From an uncultured Pseudomonadota bacterium (GTDB taxonomy: Bacteria > Pseudomonadota > Alphaproteobacteria > RF32 > CAG-239), in the NCBI GenBank assembly GCA_902799835.1, contig CADCCF010000003.1:170790-234789 (forward strand): a stretch of DNA of 64,000 bases. Reading direction: 5' to 3'. The position numbers and the translations under genes were made by a program. The notes beneath the pieces are model-generated. The model saw only the letters and a list, made by a program, of their open reading frames with translations, was not told where the DNA came from and did no database searches. Shown here piece by piece: positions 37,588-46,121 of this stretch; position 1 is the stretch's first letter, and each line of letters begins with the position of its first letter.

Positions 37588-40500
37588 ATGAAAAAATTTA
37601 ATTCATCACAAAAAGGCAGCATTATGATTGAGGCTTTGGCTATGTTAGGATTGATAGCCATGGTAACTCCGGTTTTGTACCGCAAAGCCGCCGAACGCAC
37701 CACCGAACTGCAAGACATCAACGTCGCCTCTCAAATCCGCATGGTATCTCAAGCCGTTGATTCCTACCTTAAAGACAACTACACTAATTTAGCCTCTATG
37801 GGCGATACCACGGTTATTGATCCTGAATCTGAACACTTTGCCAAAATTCAAGCCTACCTGCCGGAGGGTTTTGACTTAAACCAAGCTTCGAAATTGTTTG
37901 AAGACTTTAGGATTGCGGTCAAAAAAGAATCCCTCACCGACTTGCAAGGCAACCATCACAATGTTTTCACCTCAGCCGTGGTTGCCGCGCTCAACGACGA
38001 CATGACCCGCGGACGTGCTGCCAAAATTGCCACCATGATTGGTACCAACGGCGGTATGATAACCAAAGATGAAAGCGGTTATCGCTTTAACGGTACCCAA
38101 GGTTCTTGGAGCACCACTCCTGAACAATTCGGTTTTGCTTGGGATGATGAGCATCCGGTTAAAGACAACTCGTTAGTATCCATCTCCACCGAAGCTATTT
38201 CTTCGGCGGTTGGTGATGTTGACTCTTCCGAAGCCTTATATCGTGTTTGGACCGGTGAAGCCGATAAAAACACCATGAAAACTCCCTTGCTGTTCGGTAA
38301 CAATTCTTTGCTCAATATGCAAGGACACGACATTCAAGGTGTTACCAACATTGTTGCCAACTCGGCGGCCGGTGTAACTGTAACCAGTGGTCTAACCACC
38401 CCTAACGCCAATATCACAACATTGCTGACTGCGGCAGCCGCCAACATAAACGGAGCTCTCAGTGTCACCGGAACAAGCACCCTCAATGGCATAACCAACA
38501 CCGGAACCATCACCTCTACCGGCGACATCACCGCACCGCAATTTCACGGAACTTTACAAGGGGATTCTTATGGACATCATCATGGTGACACTACCGGAAC
38601 TCACCACGGCGATGTTGACGGCGGCTCTATCAGCGGTACCAGCCTTGCTATAACCGGTGATGGCTCCATCAGCGGTAATGCTACTGTCGGCGGCACCCTT
38701 GATGTCACAGGCACCGCATCCTTCCATAACGATCTTGGAGTAGGCGGCAGAATAAAGGCTGATTCTCTTAGAGTTACCAATGATGCATCCATTGGTCGTA
38801 ATTTGGTTGTTGATGGTGAAACCACTCTTCATAAAACCACAATTGATGGTGATTTGGATATGAATGGTCATGACATCATCGATGTTAACAAAATCAATGG
38901 AAAACTTGCCAATTTCAACAATTTGCATGCTCGCTATGGCCTGACCGTCGGTGGCGACGATCCCGCTTCCGGCACCATGCTTGAAGTCAGCGGCGATGGC
39001 ACGGTTGTCAAAGGAGATTTCGGGGTCGGCGCCGGTGTTGCTGCAACCGGTAACAAAATTGTAGCCAACAATGACGTAACCTATATTGGAAGAGGCTATA
39101 GCCAATCAGCCCCAGGATTAGTAATGGATAATGATACTGCACGTTTATCAGCAGGAACTGACAAGCAAAGTTGGATTGGTTTACAGGATAACGACATAAA
39201 TATAGGCATCGCTGATAATGAGCATGGTGACCCTAATATACATATCCGTGATGGTCGTATTATCCTACAAAATAAAGGTGCGGAAGGCGGAGCTGTCATT
39301 GATGGTGGAGGCTTAACCATTGGTAACACTAATGCTGCACGTGTTAATCCCTCCGAATACACTGATTTTTCTCAACCGCAACTTGGCTCAGTTGATGAAG
39401 AATCTCCTAATGTCTTAATCAGCCGTAATGGTGTGATTGAATTAGCCGCTCCCAACAATAAAGACGATGGTTTTATCCGTGCTCGCCGTTTGGTTAGCGA
39501 CAAACCCTATGCTCTCCAAGGAGTTGTCGGCAATCAGGCCGGCGGCGCTATCAAAGGTGACGGCAGTAACTCTGACGAATCTTACGACTATTACCAAATC
39601 AATCCTGCCTACACCTCGGTGATGAATGATATCAAACTGGCTTCGCGCGGTGGCTCTCGCCTTAGCGATATTTTGCCGGATTACATCAACAAAGGTATCT
39701 ATGTTGCCGATAACACCGTATCAAATTTGGACTTTGACTGGACTCTTAACGATGATGATGATGGGGCACCAAAATTTTTACATGAAGGCATTGGCAACAT
39801 TTCTGATTGCGGTAATGATGCCAACTGCATCACCTCACCTTGGCTGGGATTCGTGCCGGCTCCCCAATGCCCGCCTGCTTATGATACCGTCATCACCATC
39901 GAACCTTTCCGTTGGAAAATGTCCGAAATTTATGATGTTCGCAACTTGGTAGGCGTCAACAACGTCAGCACTCTTAAAAAAATATTCCCAATCCATGGCA
40001 CCGGCAAAAGCACTTCCGCCGGTGCGGAGAGTTTTGATTACATGGTTGATCGCTTTGAAAACCCGCTTCGCGAAAACGACTATAGTGATGAGTATGAGGT
40101 AACCATGACTAATGAGGGCAATACCGCAACCGTTACCGGAGCTCCTCTGTTGTTCCAAACCAACACTTGGCTCAACACTTCCATGGCTGAACACTCCAAC
40201 GACGGCAAAGTAAAAGGTTGGAGCGTCTTGATGGGCTTCCTCTATCCTATGACCAATGCCGGCAATGACAGTCCTTATGCCCAAAACAACTACAAAGCGT
40301 TTTATGACAAAATCAAGGAATCTTCTGATGTTAACGTTGATGCTTCTTCGGTTATATGGAATCTGTTCCCCGTTCGCAACCAAGAAATGGCCGCCATCGT
40401 CCGCCTGTATTGCTCGTTCAATCGTCTTGATGAAGGGGGCAACTGGATATGGAGTAATCCTGAAGTTTACAAATATGACCAACTGAACAGCCTTGGCACC

Positions 40501-40608
40501 ACGTCAACTGAGAACTTAAACTTTTGGAATAAAAATATGTATGAAAAAGATGATGCCTGGCAAAAAGCTGTTAACGATCCTGAATTAGGCTACGACGACG
40601 CCTGGTAG
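37588..40608 (+). CDS. Giant pilin-like adhesin (PilV/shufflon-type N-terminus)
   Basis: 1006 residues. The start is a type IVb-like prepilin: a short basic leader ending in QKG, then SIMIEALAMLGLIAMVTPVL with Glu at +5, and ELQDINVASQIRMVSQAVDS, like shufflon PilV proteins. Residues about 240-620 are repeated short beta strands (GTSTLNGITNTG, GDGSISGNATVGG, DGDLDMNGHDI), like phage tail fibres or beta-solenoid stalks, with a His/Gly/Asp tract (GHHHGDTTGTHHGD). A globular C-terminal region of about 300 residues may be the binding head. It likely forms a pilus tip adhesin, but no pilus machinery is in the window. The ATG at 37588 follows AGAGAGG. Confidence 0.75.
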   Translation: MKKFNSSQKGSIMIEALAMLGLIAMVTPVLYRKAAERTTELQDINVASQIRMVSQAVDSYLKDNYTNLASMGDTTVIDPESEHFAKIQAYLPEGFDLNQASKLFEDFRIAVKKESLTDLQGNHHNVFTSAVVAALNDDMTRGRAAKIATMIGTNGGMITKDESGYRFNGTQGSWSTTPEQFGFAWDDEHPVKDNSLVSISTEAISSAVGDVDSSEALYRVWTGEADKNTMKTPLLFGNNSLLNMQGHDIQGVTNIVANSAAGVTVTSGLTTPNANITTLLTAAAANINGALSVTGTSTLNGITNTGTITSTGDITAPQFHGTLQGDSYGHHHGDTTGTHHGDVDGGSISGTSLAITGDGSISGNATVGGTLDVTGTASFHNDLGVGGRIKADSLRVTNDASIGRNLVVDGETTLHKTTIDGDLDMNGHDIIDVNKINGKLANFNNLHARYGLTVGGDDPASGTMLEVSGDGTVVKGDFGVGAGVAATGNKIVANNDVTYIGRGYSQSAPGLVMDNDTARLSAGTDKQSWIGLQDNDINIGIADNEHGDPNIHIRDGRIILQNKGAEGGAVIDGGGLTIGNTNAARVNPSEYTDFSQPQLGSVDEESPNVLISRNGVIELAAPNNKDDGFIRARRLVSDKPYALQGVVGNQAGGAIKGDGSNSDESYDYYQINPAYTSVMNDIKLASRGGSRLSDILPDYINKGIYVADNTVSNLDFDWTLNDDDDGAPKFLHEGIGNISDCGNDANCITSPWLGFVPAPQCPPAYDTVITIEPFRWKMSEIYDVRNLVGVNNVSTLKKIFPIHGTGKSTSAGAESFDYMVDRFENPLRENDYSDEYEVTMTNEGNTATVTGAPLLFQTNTWLNTSMAEHSNDGKVKGWSVLMGFLYPMTNAGNDSPYAQNNYKAFYDKIKESSDVNVDASSVIWNLFPVRNQEMAAIVRLYCSFNRLDEGGNWIWSNPEVYKYDQLNSLGTTSTENLNFWNKNMYEKDDAWQKAVNDPELGYDDAW

Positions 40609-40621
40609 TCGAGATATTCTT

Positions 40622-40658
40622 AAAAAAACGGGTTGACTATATGCCAACCCGTTTTTTA
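40622..40658. terminator. Bidirectional terminator between convergent genes
   Basis: AAAACGGGTTG and CAACCCGTTTT form a stem with T-runs on both strands, between the pilin-like gene (plus) and valS (minus). Confidence 0.9.
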
Positions 40659-40672
40659 TTTTGTTTAATTAA

Positions 40673-43306
40673 TTACAAATCCTTTATTTTGTTCAAAGAA
40701 TCTTCGATTTTTTGTTTTTTATCCAAAGCTTCTTGGCGGCGCCGTTTTTCTTCCGCCACTATCTTTTCCGGAGCCCTTTCCACAAAAGCCGGATTGTTGA
40801 GTTTAGCCTCATAGGCTTGCAAGTTCTTTTCCAAAGCTGCCAATTCTTTTGCCAAACGCTCGCGCTCAGCGGCAAAATCAATTACTCCTTGCAACGACAA
40901 CAACACTACCCCATCCGAGGTTACAACCTTAACCATATCTTTGGTTGCTTCTTCCTCGCTTATTTGCAAAAACTCCAATCTTGCCAATGCGCAAATAATC
41001 TTGCTCATGTCTGCCAAATAACCTTTGGCAACATCGGCACCTTGCAAATAAGCCTTCAATTTGGCTCCGACCGGCAAATTCATTTCCGAGCGCAACGACC
41101 TGATTTGCGAAACCACTTCAATCACCCAGTCAACCGATTTTTGTGCTGATACATCAATCGCTTCATCCTTGCACCACTCATGCAACATCAGCTCGCCTTT
41201 GCCTAACCCCAAATCATTCCAAATTTGAGTTGTAATAAACGGCATAAACGGGTGTAACACAATCATAATCCGACGTAAAACCCAGGCAAAAACAGCCTTG
41301 GTTTCAGCTTTTGCTTTCCCATCTTCACCATACAAAACCGGCTTGCTCATCTCAATGTACCAGTCGCAAAAATCACCCCAGACAAACTGATAGACTGCAT
41401 TTGCCGCATCCGAAAAACGGAAATTATCCAAATTACGACTGACTTCCTTGGTCATAACTTTGGCTTTGGCAATAATCCAGCGATTGATTTGTCCGCTCAC
41501 CTCTTTTTCATCTAACTCTGCGGCAAAATCGATTTCATTCATTTCGCCAAAGCGCGCGGCATTCCACAGTTTGGTGGCAAAATTGCGATAGCCTGCCACT
41601 CTCGCCTCGCTCATATTTATATCGCGCCCTTGGGTTTCCATCGCCGCCATAAAAAAGCGCAAGGCATCAGAGCCGTAAGTGTCAATCATCTCAATCGGAT
41701 TAACCGTGTTGCCCTTGGATTTTGACATTTTATGCCCATGCTCATCACGAACCAGACCATGCAGATAAACCGTGTTAAACGGTATTTTTTTCATGGCATA
41801 AAGGCTCATCATCATCATGCGGGCAACCCAGAAGAAAATAATATCAAATCCGGTAACCAACACTGATGTCGGATAAAAAGTATCCAAAAATTCGGTCTTA
41901 TCCGGCCAACCCAAAGTCGAAAAAGCCCACAATCCTGAGGAAAACCAAGTATCCAACACATCAGTTTCGCGTCTTAATTCAACCTCATGTCCATAAAAAT
42001 CTTTGGCTGCCGCTTTGGCCTCCTCTTCATTCTCCTCGCAAAAGATATGCTCATCCGGACCATACCAAATCGGCATTTGATGCCCCCACCATAATTGGCG
42101 TGAAATACACCAAGGTTGAATATTGCGCATCCATTCAAAATAGGTTTTTTCATAAGTCTTCGGCAAAAATTCTACCTCGCCGTCCTCAACCTTTTTAATG
42201 GCCTCTACCGCCAATTTAGGCGCATCAACAAACCATTGATCTGTCATCATCGGCTCAATCACTACGCCTGACCTGTCGCCATAAGGAATCACCATCGGGT
42301 GATCTTCAATCTTGTCCATCAAGCCTAACTCATCCATTTTAGCAATGGTTGCCTCTCTGGCTTGCGCCGTTGTCATACCGGCAAACGGAGTGTTTTCATT
42401 CAAAGTTGCATCAGGATTGAGCACATTAATCAGCGGCAAATTGTGACGTTTGCCAACCTCAAAGTCATTAAAATCATGTGCCGGAGTAATCTTAACCGCA
42501 CCCGTTCCCTTTTCCGGATCAGCGTGATCATCAGCAATAATCGGAATAACTCTGTCAATAATCGGAATAATGCAATTTTTGCCGATTAGGTGTTTCAATT
42601 TTTCATTATCTTTGGAAATCGCCACCGCCGTATCACCAAACATGGTTTCCGGTCTGGTTGTGGCAATCTGCACAAAATTGCCTTTCTCACCCTCAATCGG
42701 GTAACGATAATAATACATCTTACCCATTGCTTCTTTCTGAATAACTTCCAAATCTGACACGGCTGTCATAAATTTGGCATCCCAGTTCACCAACTTTTTG
42801 GCTTTGTAAATCAAACCGTCTTTGTACATATTAACAAAGATTTTTCTAACTGCACGGCTCAATCCCTCATCCATTGTAAAACGTTCTCTTGACCAATCAC
42901 AAGAAGCGCCTAGTCTGCGCAGTTGACGACAAATTGTCCCGCCGGATTCTTCACGCCACTTCCAAACCGTTTCAATAAACTTTTCTCGACCCAAATCGTG
43001 ACGACTGATACCTTGTTTGGCCAAATTGCGCTCAACCACCATCTGGGTAGCAATTCCGGCATGATCCGTTCCAACCTGCCACAATACGTTTTTACCCCTC
43101 ATGCGATTATAGCGAATCAATATGTCTTGCAAGGTATAATCAAGCGCATGTCCCATATGCAAAACACCGGTGACATTTGCCGGAGGTATCACAATACAAA
43201 ACGGATCTTTCGTCTTGTCCATCGATGGTCTAAAACAACCGTTTTCTTCCCAGTGCTTATAAATCTTTTCTTCCCAATCTTGCGGATTATAATTTTTATC
43301 TAACAT
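40673..43306 (-). CDS. valS: Valyl-tRNA synthetase
   Basis: 877 residues from MLDKNYNPQDWEEKIY; a longer frame to 43345 adds 13 improbable residues. A class I synthetase that charges tRNA-Val and edits threonine. The HIGH motif appears as LHMGHAL near residue 50, the KMSKS motif as HKMSKSKGN near 530, and the C-terminal coiled coil (LAALEKNLQAYEAKL) is present. It is downstream of popZ, an association seen widely in alphaproteobacteria. Confidence 0.97.
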   Translation of the reverse strand: MLDKNYNPQDWEEKIYKHWEENGCFRPSMDKTKDPFCIVIPPANVTGVLHMGHALDYTLQDILIRYNRMRGKNVLWQVGTDHAGIATQMVVERNLAKQGISRHDLGREKFIETVWKWREESGGTICRQLRRLGASCDWSRERFTMDEGLSRAVRKIFVNMYKDGLIYKAKKLVNWDAKFMTAVSDLEVIQKEAMGKMYYYRYPIEGEKGNFVQIATTRPETMFGDTAVAISKDNEKLKHLIGKNCIIPIIDRVIPIIADDHADPEKGTGAVKITPAHDFNDFEVGKRHNLPLINVLNPDATLNENTPFAGMTTAQAREATIAKMDELGLMDKIEDHPMVIPYGDRSGVVIEPMMTDQWFVDAPKLAVEAIKKVEDGEVEFLPKTYEKTYFEWMRNIQPWCISRQLWWGHQMPIWYGPDEHIFCEENEEEAKAAAKDFYGHEVELRRETDVLDTWFSSGLWAFSTLGWPDKTEFLDTFYPTSVLVTGFDIIFFWVARMMMMSLYAMKKIPFNTVYLHGLVRDEHGHKMSKSKGNTVNPIEMIDTYGSDALRFFMAAMETQGRDINMSEARVAGYRNFATKLWNAARFGEMNEIDFAAELDEKEVSGQINRWIIAKAKVMTKEVSRNLDNFRFSDAANAVYQFVWGDFCDWYIEMSKPVLYGEDGKAKAETKAVFAWVLRRIMIVLHPFMPFITTQIWNDLGLGKGELMLHEWCKDEAIDVSAQKSVDWVIEVVSQIRSLRSEMNLPVGAKLKAYLQGADVAKGYLADMSKIICALARLEFLQISEEEATKDMVKVVTSDGVVLLSLQGVIDFAAERERLAKELAALEKNLQAYEAKLNNPAFVERAPEKIVAEEKRRRQEALDKKQKIEDSLNKIKDL

Positions 43307-43341
43307 CAATATTATCCCATTCCAATTTATCAATAAAACAC

Positions 43342-43380
43342 ACAAAATGCCCTCAAAGTACTATCTTTTAAGGGCATAAA
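43342..43380 (-). terminator. Possible terminator between popZ and valS
   Basis: ATGCCCTCAAAG (43346-43357) pairs with CTTTTAAGGGCAT (43364-43376) with mismatches; the T-rich stretch after it on the minus strand is interrupted. Could be an attenuator or weak terminator. Confidence 0.45.
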
Positions 43381-43411
43381 ACTTTCAGGTCAGCTCAAAA
43401 TGAAACCATTC

Positions 43412-44500
43412 CTATGAGCCAACCTTTGCAATCACTCGCTCCATCTCTTCTTTGACAATTTTTTCAACCATCTTTGACATATTAGCTTCAACCCAAGCCT
43501 TAACTTGTCGCTTAATTTCCTCTTCGGCTATGCTGCGATATTCCGCACCATCACCCCATTGCTTAGCAATATCATCACCAATAACTTTAACTACGGCATC
43601 ACGAACAAAACCCTCTAAAGTTCTGTTACCATCACCGATTTCATTAACTTTTTGGGGCTCAACAACTTCTGAAGTAGATTGCTCTTTGTTTTTCGAAAAT
43701 ATTTTAGCAAAATTACTGATAATATTAGCCGAAGCATCAATTGCATCTTCATTTGCCTCAACAGCAACAGATTCAGCAACTTCCGGCTCACTTGCGAGCT
43801 CAACTACCGGCTCACTTGCAGGCTCAATTACCGGCTCACTAACTTCCGGCTCACTTGCAGGCTCAATTACTGGCTCACTAACTACCGGCTCACTTGCAAG
43901 CTCAACTACCGGCTCAGCAACTTCCGGCTCACTTGCGAGCTCAACTACCGGCTCAGCAACTTCCGGCTCACTTGCAGGCTCAACTTCCGGCTCATTTGCG
44001 AGCTCAATCACCGGTTCACTAACTTCCGGCTCACTTGCAGGCTCAACTTCCGGCTCACTCGCAAGCTCAACCACCGGCTCAGTTACACCATCTATAACCT
44101 CTTCCTTATTACCTTCTTCACTTGAATTGCCTTCTGTGCTATCTTGAACAAAACTCTCTGTCGCCGAAAGCTCATTTATGTCAGAAATAATCTGATTCTG
44201 TTCCACTGCCTCATCAGCACGATCCAACTCTTCAATCGCAGCTCCCAAAGGTGATGCATCATCAATAGCATTTTCATCCAAAATACCTTTATCATCGCTA
44301 TCAATACGCATATCATCCGATAAATCTATCACATCAATATCTTCATCAGCTAACGCCGCATCAACGACATCAGTATTTGTATTATCAACATTACTATTGT
44401 CTGACGGTATATTTGTTCGATTACTTTCGTCTTCCTCCAAAATATTTTTTATCGAAGACAAAATATTCTCTACTTCCATATCGTTATTATCATCTGTCAT
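43412..44500 (-). CDS. popZ: PopZ-like polar organising protein (DUF2497)
   Basis: 362 residues, about twice the Caulobacter protein. The N-terminal helix MEVENILSSIKNILEED (8-24) matches the client-binding helix of PopZ; residues 25-140 are acidic and disordered; residues 141-245 are tandem Glu/Pro/Val/Ala/Ser repeats; the C-terminal domain (293-362, with GFVRDAVVKVIGDDIAKQW and helices rich in Lys/Glu) matches the oligomerisation domain. PopZ condenses at cell poles and anchors ParB. Between tolC and valS, as in Caulobacter-like genomes. Confidence 0.88.
   Translation of the reverse strand: MTDDNNDMEVENILSSIKNILEEDESNRTNIPSDNSNVDNTNTDVVDAALADEDIDVIDLSDDMRIDSDDKGILDENAIDDASPLGAAIEELDRADEAVEQNQIISDINELSATESFVQDSTEGNSSEEGNKEEVIDGVTEPVVELASEPEVEPASEPEVSEPVIELANEPEVEPASEPEVAEPVVELASEPEVAEPVVELASEPVVSEPVIEPASEPEVSEPVIEPASEPVVELASEPEVAESVAVEANEDAIDASANIISNFAKIFSKNKEQSTSEVVEPQKVNEIGDGNRTLEGFVRDAVVKVIGDDIAKQWGDGAEYRSIAEEEIKRQVKAWVEANMSKMVEKIVKEEMERVIAKVGS
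43766..44080 (-). repeat. Degenerate tandem repeat inside popZ
   Basis: About eight units of 9 to 13 codons with patterns EPVVELASEPEVA and EPASEPEVS. The DNA (for example CCGGCTCACTTGCAGGCTCA on the plus strand) is itself repeated, so slippage and unequal recombination may change the copy number. Confidence 0.85.
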
Positions 44501-44575
44501 TTAACTATCTCACCTTGGCAATATTAAGTTGTTTCCATGCTACACAAAAAATCAATATAAAGCAAGCAATTATCA

Positions 44576-45937
44576 CTAATCCAATGAAATCCATTTATCT
44601 TTGGTTTCTTGGTAATATTTATTCGCATCATAAATCTCGACATTCAGCCCTAAGCTCTTGGCTGTCATTCTACCCATCGAAGCCAGCAAATTCATTGCCG
44701 AAACATAGTAACTGCGACGTGCTTTAACATCATTTACTTCTGAATTGAGCAATTCTTGATATGCATCCAACACATCCAAAATCGTGCGATTTCCCAAAGC
44801 TTCTTCTTTTTGCACCCCATCCAAAGCAATCCGGCTGGCATCAATTTGATCAGCAATTGATTTTAATTGAGATTCATTGGCTTTCATGTTTTCCCAAGCA
44901 CTTTTTACTGCTGCTCTCACAGCACGTTTGGCGCTCAAAACTTCTTCTTGGGCTTGCCATTTTTGATACTTACTCTGCCTTATCTTGGCATTGGTTGCCC
45001 CACCGGCATATAGTGGAACACTCAAATTTACGCCCCATTCAGCGTTTTCAACTGTGCTATTATTGTGATTCTGCTCGGATTTGCTGCGCCCGACCGAGCC
45101 ATCCAAGCTCAGCGAGGGCAAAAGTTCGCCAATATTCGAATAAACCGCGTAACCTTTTGCCGCATATAAATTTTGCGCCTGTCTTATGGTATAATTGTTT
45201 TTCATTGCAATATCCAATGCCGTATCATAGCTGTCAGGCAACATTGTTTTCATCTTTACCGGCTCGCTTAAATCATCAGGCTCTTCACCAATATATTCTA
45301 CATAATTAGCAACCGAAGACTGCAAAACACCCTCTGAAGCGATTCTATCAGAAATAGCCTGTGAATAGCGAGCTTTCGCCTGACTGACATCAGTACGGGT
45401 AACTTCGCCAACCTTAAAACGCTCCAATGTTTCATCAAGTTTCTTTTTCAATAATTCTTCGTTGTTTTTTTGCAAAGCAACAATAGCACGATTCTGCAAA
45501 ACATCCAAATAAGCCGTCGAAGCCGCAGTTAAAATATTTTGTTCAACATTTGCCAAATTATTTTGTGCCGCTTTTACCGTCCTGTCAGCTGCTTTAACCG
45601 AATTAACCGTCGAATAGCCGTTAAATAAAGGTTGGCTTGCATTCAATGATCCGCTCAAGCTGTCATAACTACCGTCGTTGCCTACACCTTTTTTCACCTT
45701 ATTTTCACCATCACGATAGCCACCCTTTGCGCTGATATTGGGACGATAACCTGTCTTGGCCATAGCAACATTTTCATCCACAGCTCTTACCGATGCACGC
45801 TCAGCTTGCAAAGCCGGATTAGAATTATAGGTTTTTGCCAAAGCCTCAAATATATCTCCGGAATATGCTTTTTCCACTCCAAAACAAGCAAAAGAAATCC
45901 CCAACAACAATTTTCCTAAAAAGTTCCTTTTTTCCAT
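44576..45937 (-). CDS. tolC: TolC-family outer membrane efflux protein
   Basis: 453 residues with a signal peptide ending near SG at 27. The two outer-membrane-factor repeats are visible: the N-terminal half with GYRPNISAKGGYRD and LDVLQNRAIVALQKNNEELL, the C-terminal half with LLPSLSLDGSVGRS and EALGNRTILDVLDAYQELL. It forms a trimeric channel-tunnel for type I secretion and efflux. The inner membrane partners are not encoded nearby. It probably shares a transcript with popZ. Confidence 0.93.
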   Translation of the reverse strand: MEKRNFLGKLLLGISFACFGVEKAYSGDIFEALAKTYNSNPALQAERASVRAVDENVAMAKTGYRPNISAKGGYRDGENKVKKGVGNDGSYDSLSGSLNASQPLFNGYSTVNSVKAADRTVKAAQNNLANVEQNILTAASTAYLDVLQNRAIVALQKNNEELLKKKLDETLERFKVGEVTRTDVSQAKARYSQAISDRIASEGVLQSSVANYVEYIGEEPDDLSEPVKMKTMLPDSYDTALDIAMKNNYTIRQAQNLYAAKGYAVYSNIGELLPSLSLDGSVGRSKSEQNHNNSTVENAEWGVNLSVPLYAGGATNAKIRQSKYQKWQAQEEVLSAKRAVRAAVKSAWENMKANESQLKSIADQIDASRIALDGVQKEEALGNRTILDVLDAYQELLNSEVNDVKARRSYYVSAMNLLASMGRMTAKSLGLNVEIYDANKYYQETKDKWISLD

Positions 45938-45972
45938 CTACGTCACCTGCTATATTTATACCTGTTAGTTCG

Positions 45973-46001
45973 CTTATATATCAATTATTTGATAACTTCA
46001 A
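45973..46001 (-). promoter_or_regulatory. tolC promoter with palindrome in the spacer
   Basis: TTGAAG (46001-45996), 17-base spacer, TATAAG (45978-45973) on the minus strand. The spacer contains TATCAA-N4-TTGATA, a perfect inverted repeat that could be an operator. Confidence 0.55.
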
Positions 46002-46121
46002 ATCATTTTATTAAAAAATCCCTAGTCTTTAACAAAAAACTGAATTATTTTATTAACCATATTTCAAATATTTTTGATTACAATCATCGCAAATATTTTG
46101 CTGAAATAAGGAGTTTGAAAA

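Noticed and set aside
37574..37592. GAGAGGTGTCTCATG before the giant pilin gene resembles the arm of the rpmD-rplO hairpin.
   Set aside because: Only eight bases match and the second arm is absent; it is more simply a ribosome-binding site.
38554..39105. A 183-codon frame antisense to the giant pilin-like gene.
   Set aside because: It mirrors the repetitive beta-strand coding region; the plus-strand frame continues well beyond on both sides.
43766..44080. Repeated DNA that might suggest a CRISPR array.
   Set aside because: Units vary in length (27 and 39 bases), have no unique spacers and keep the popZ reading frame.
43452..44147. A 231-codon plus-strand frame made of Gly/Ser/Thr/Leu repeats opposite popZ.
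   Set aside because: It arises from the popZ codon repeats read backward; the popZ frame has conserved ends on both sides of the repeats.
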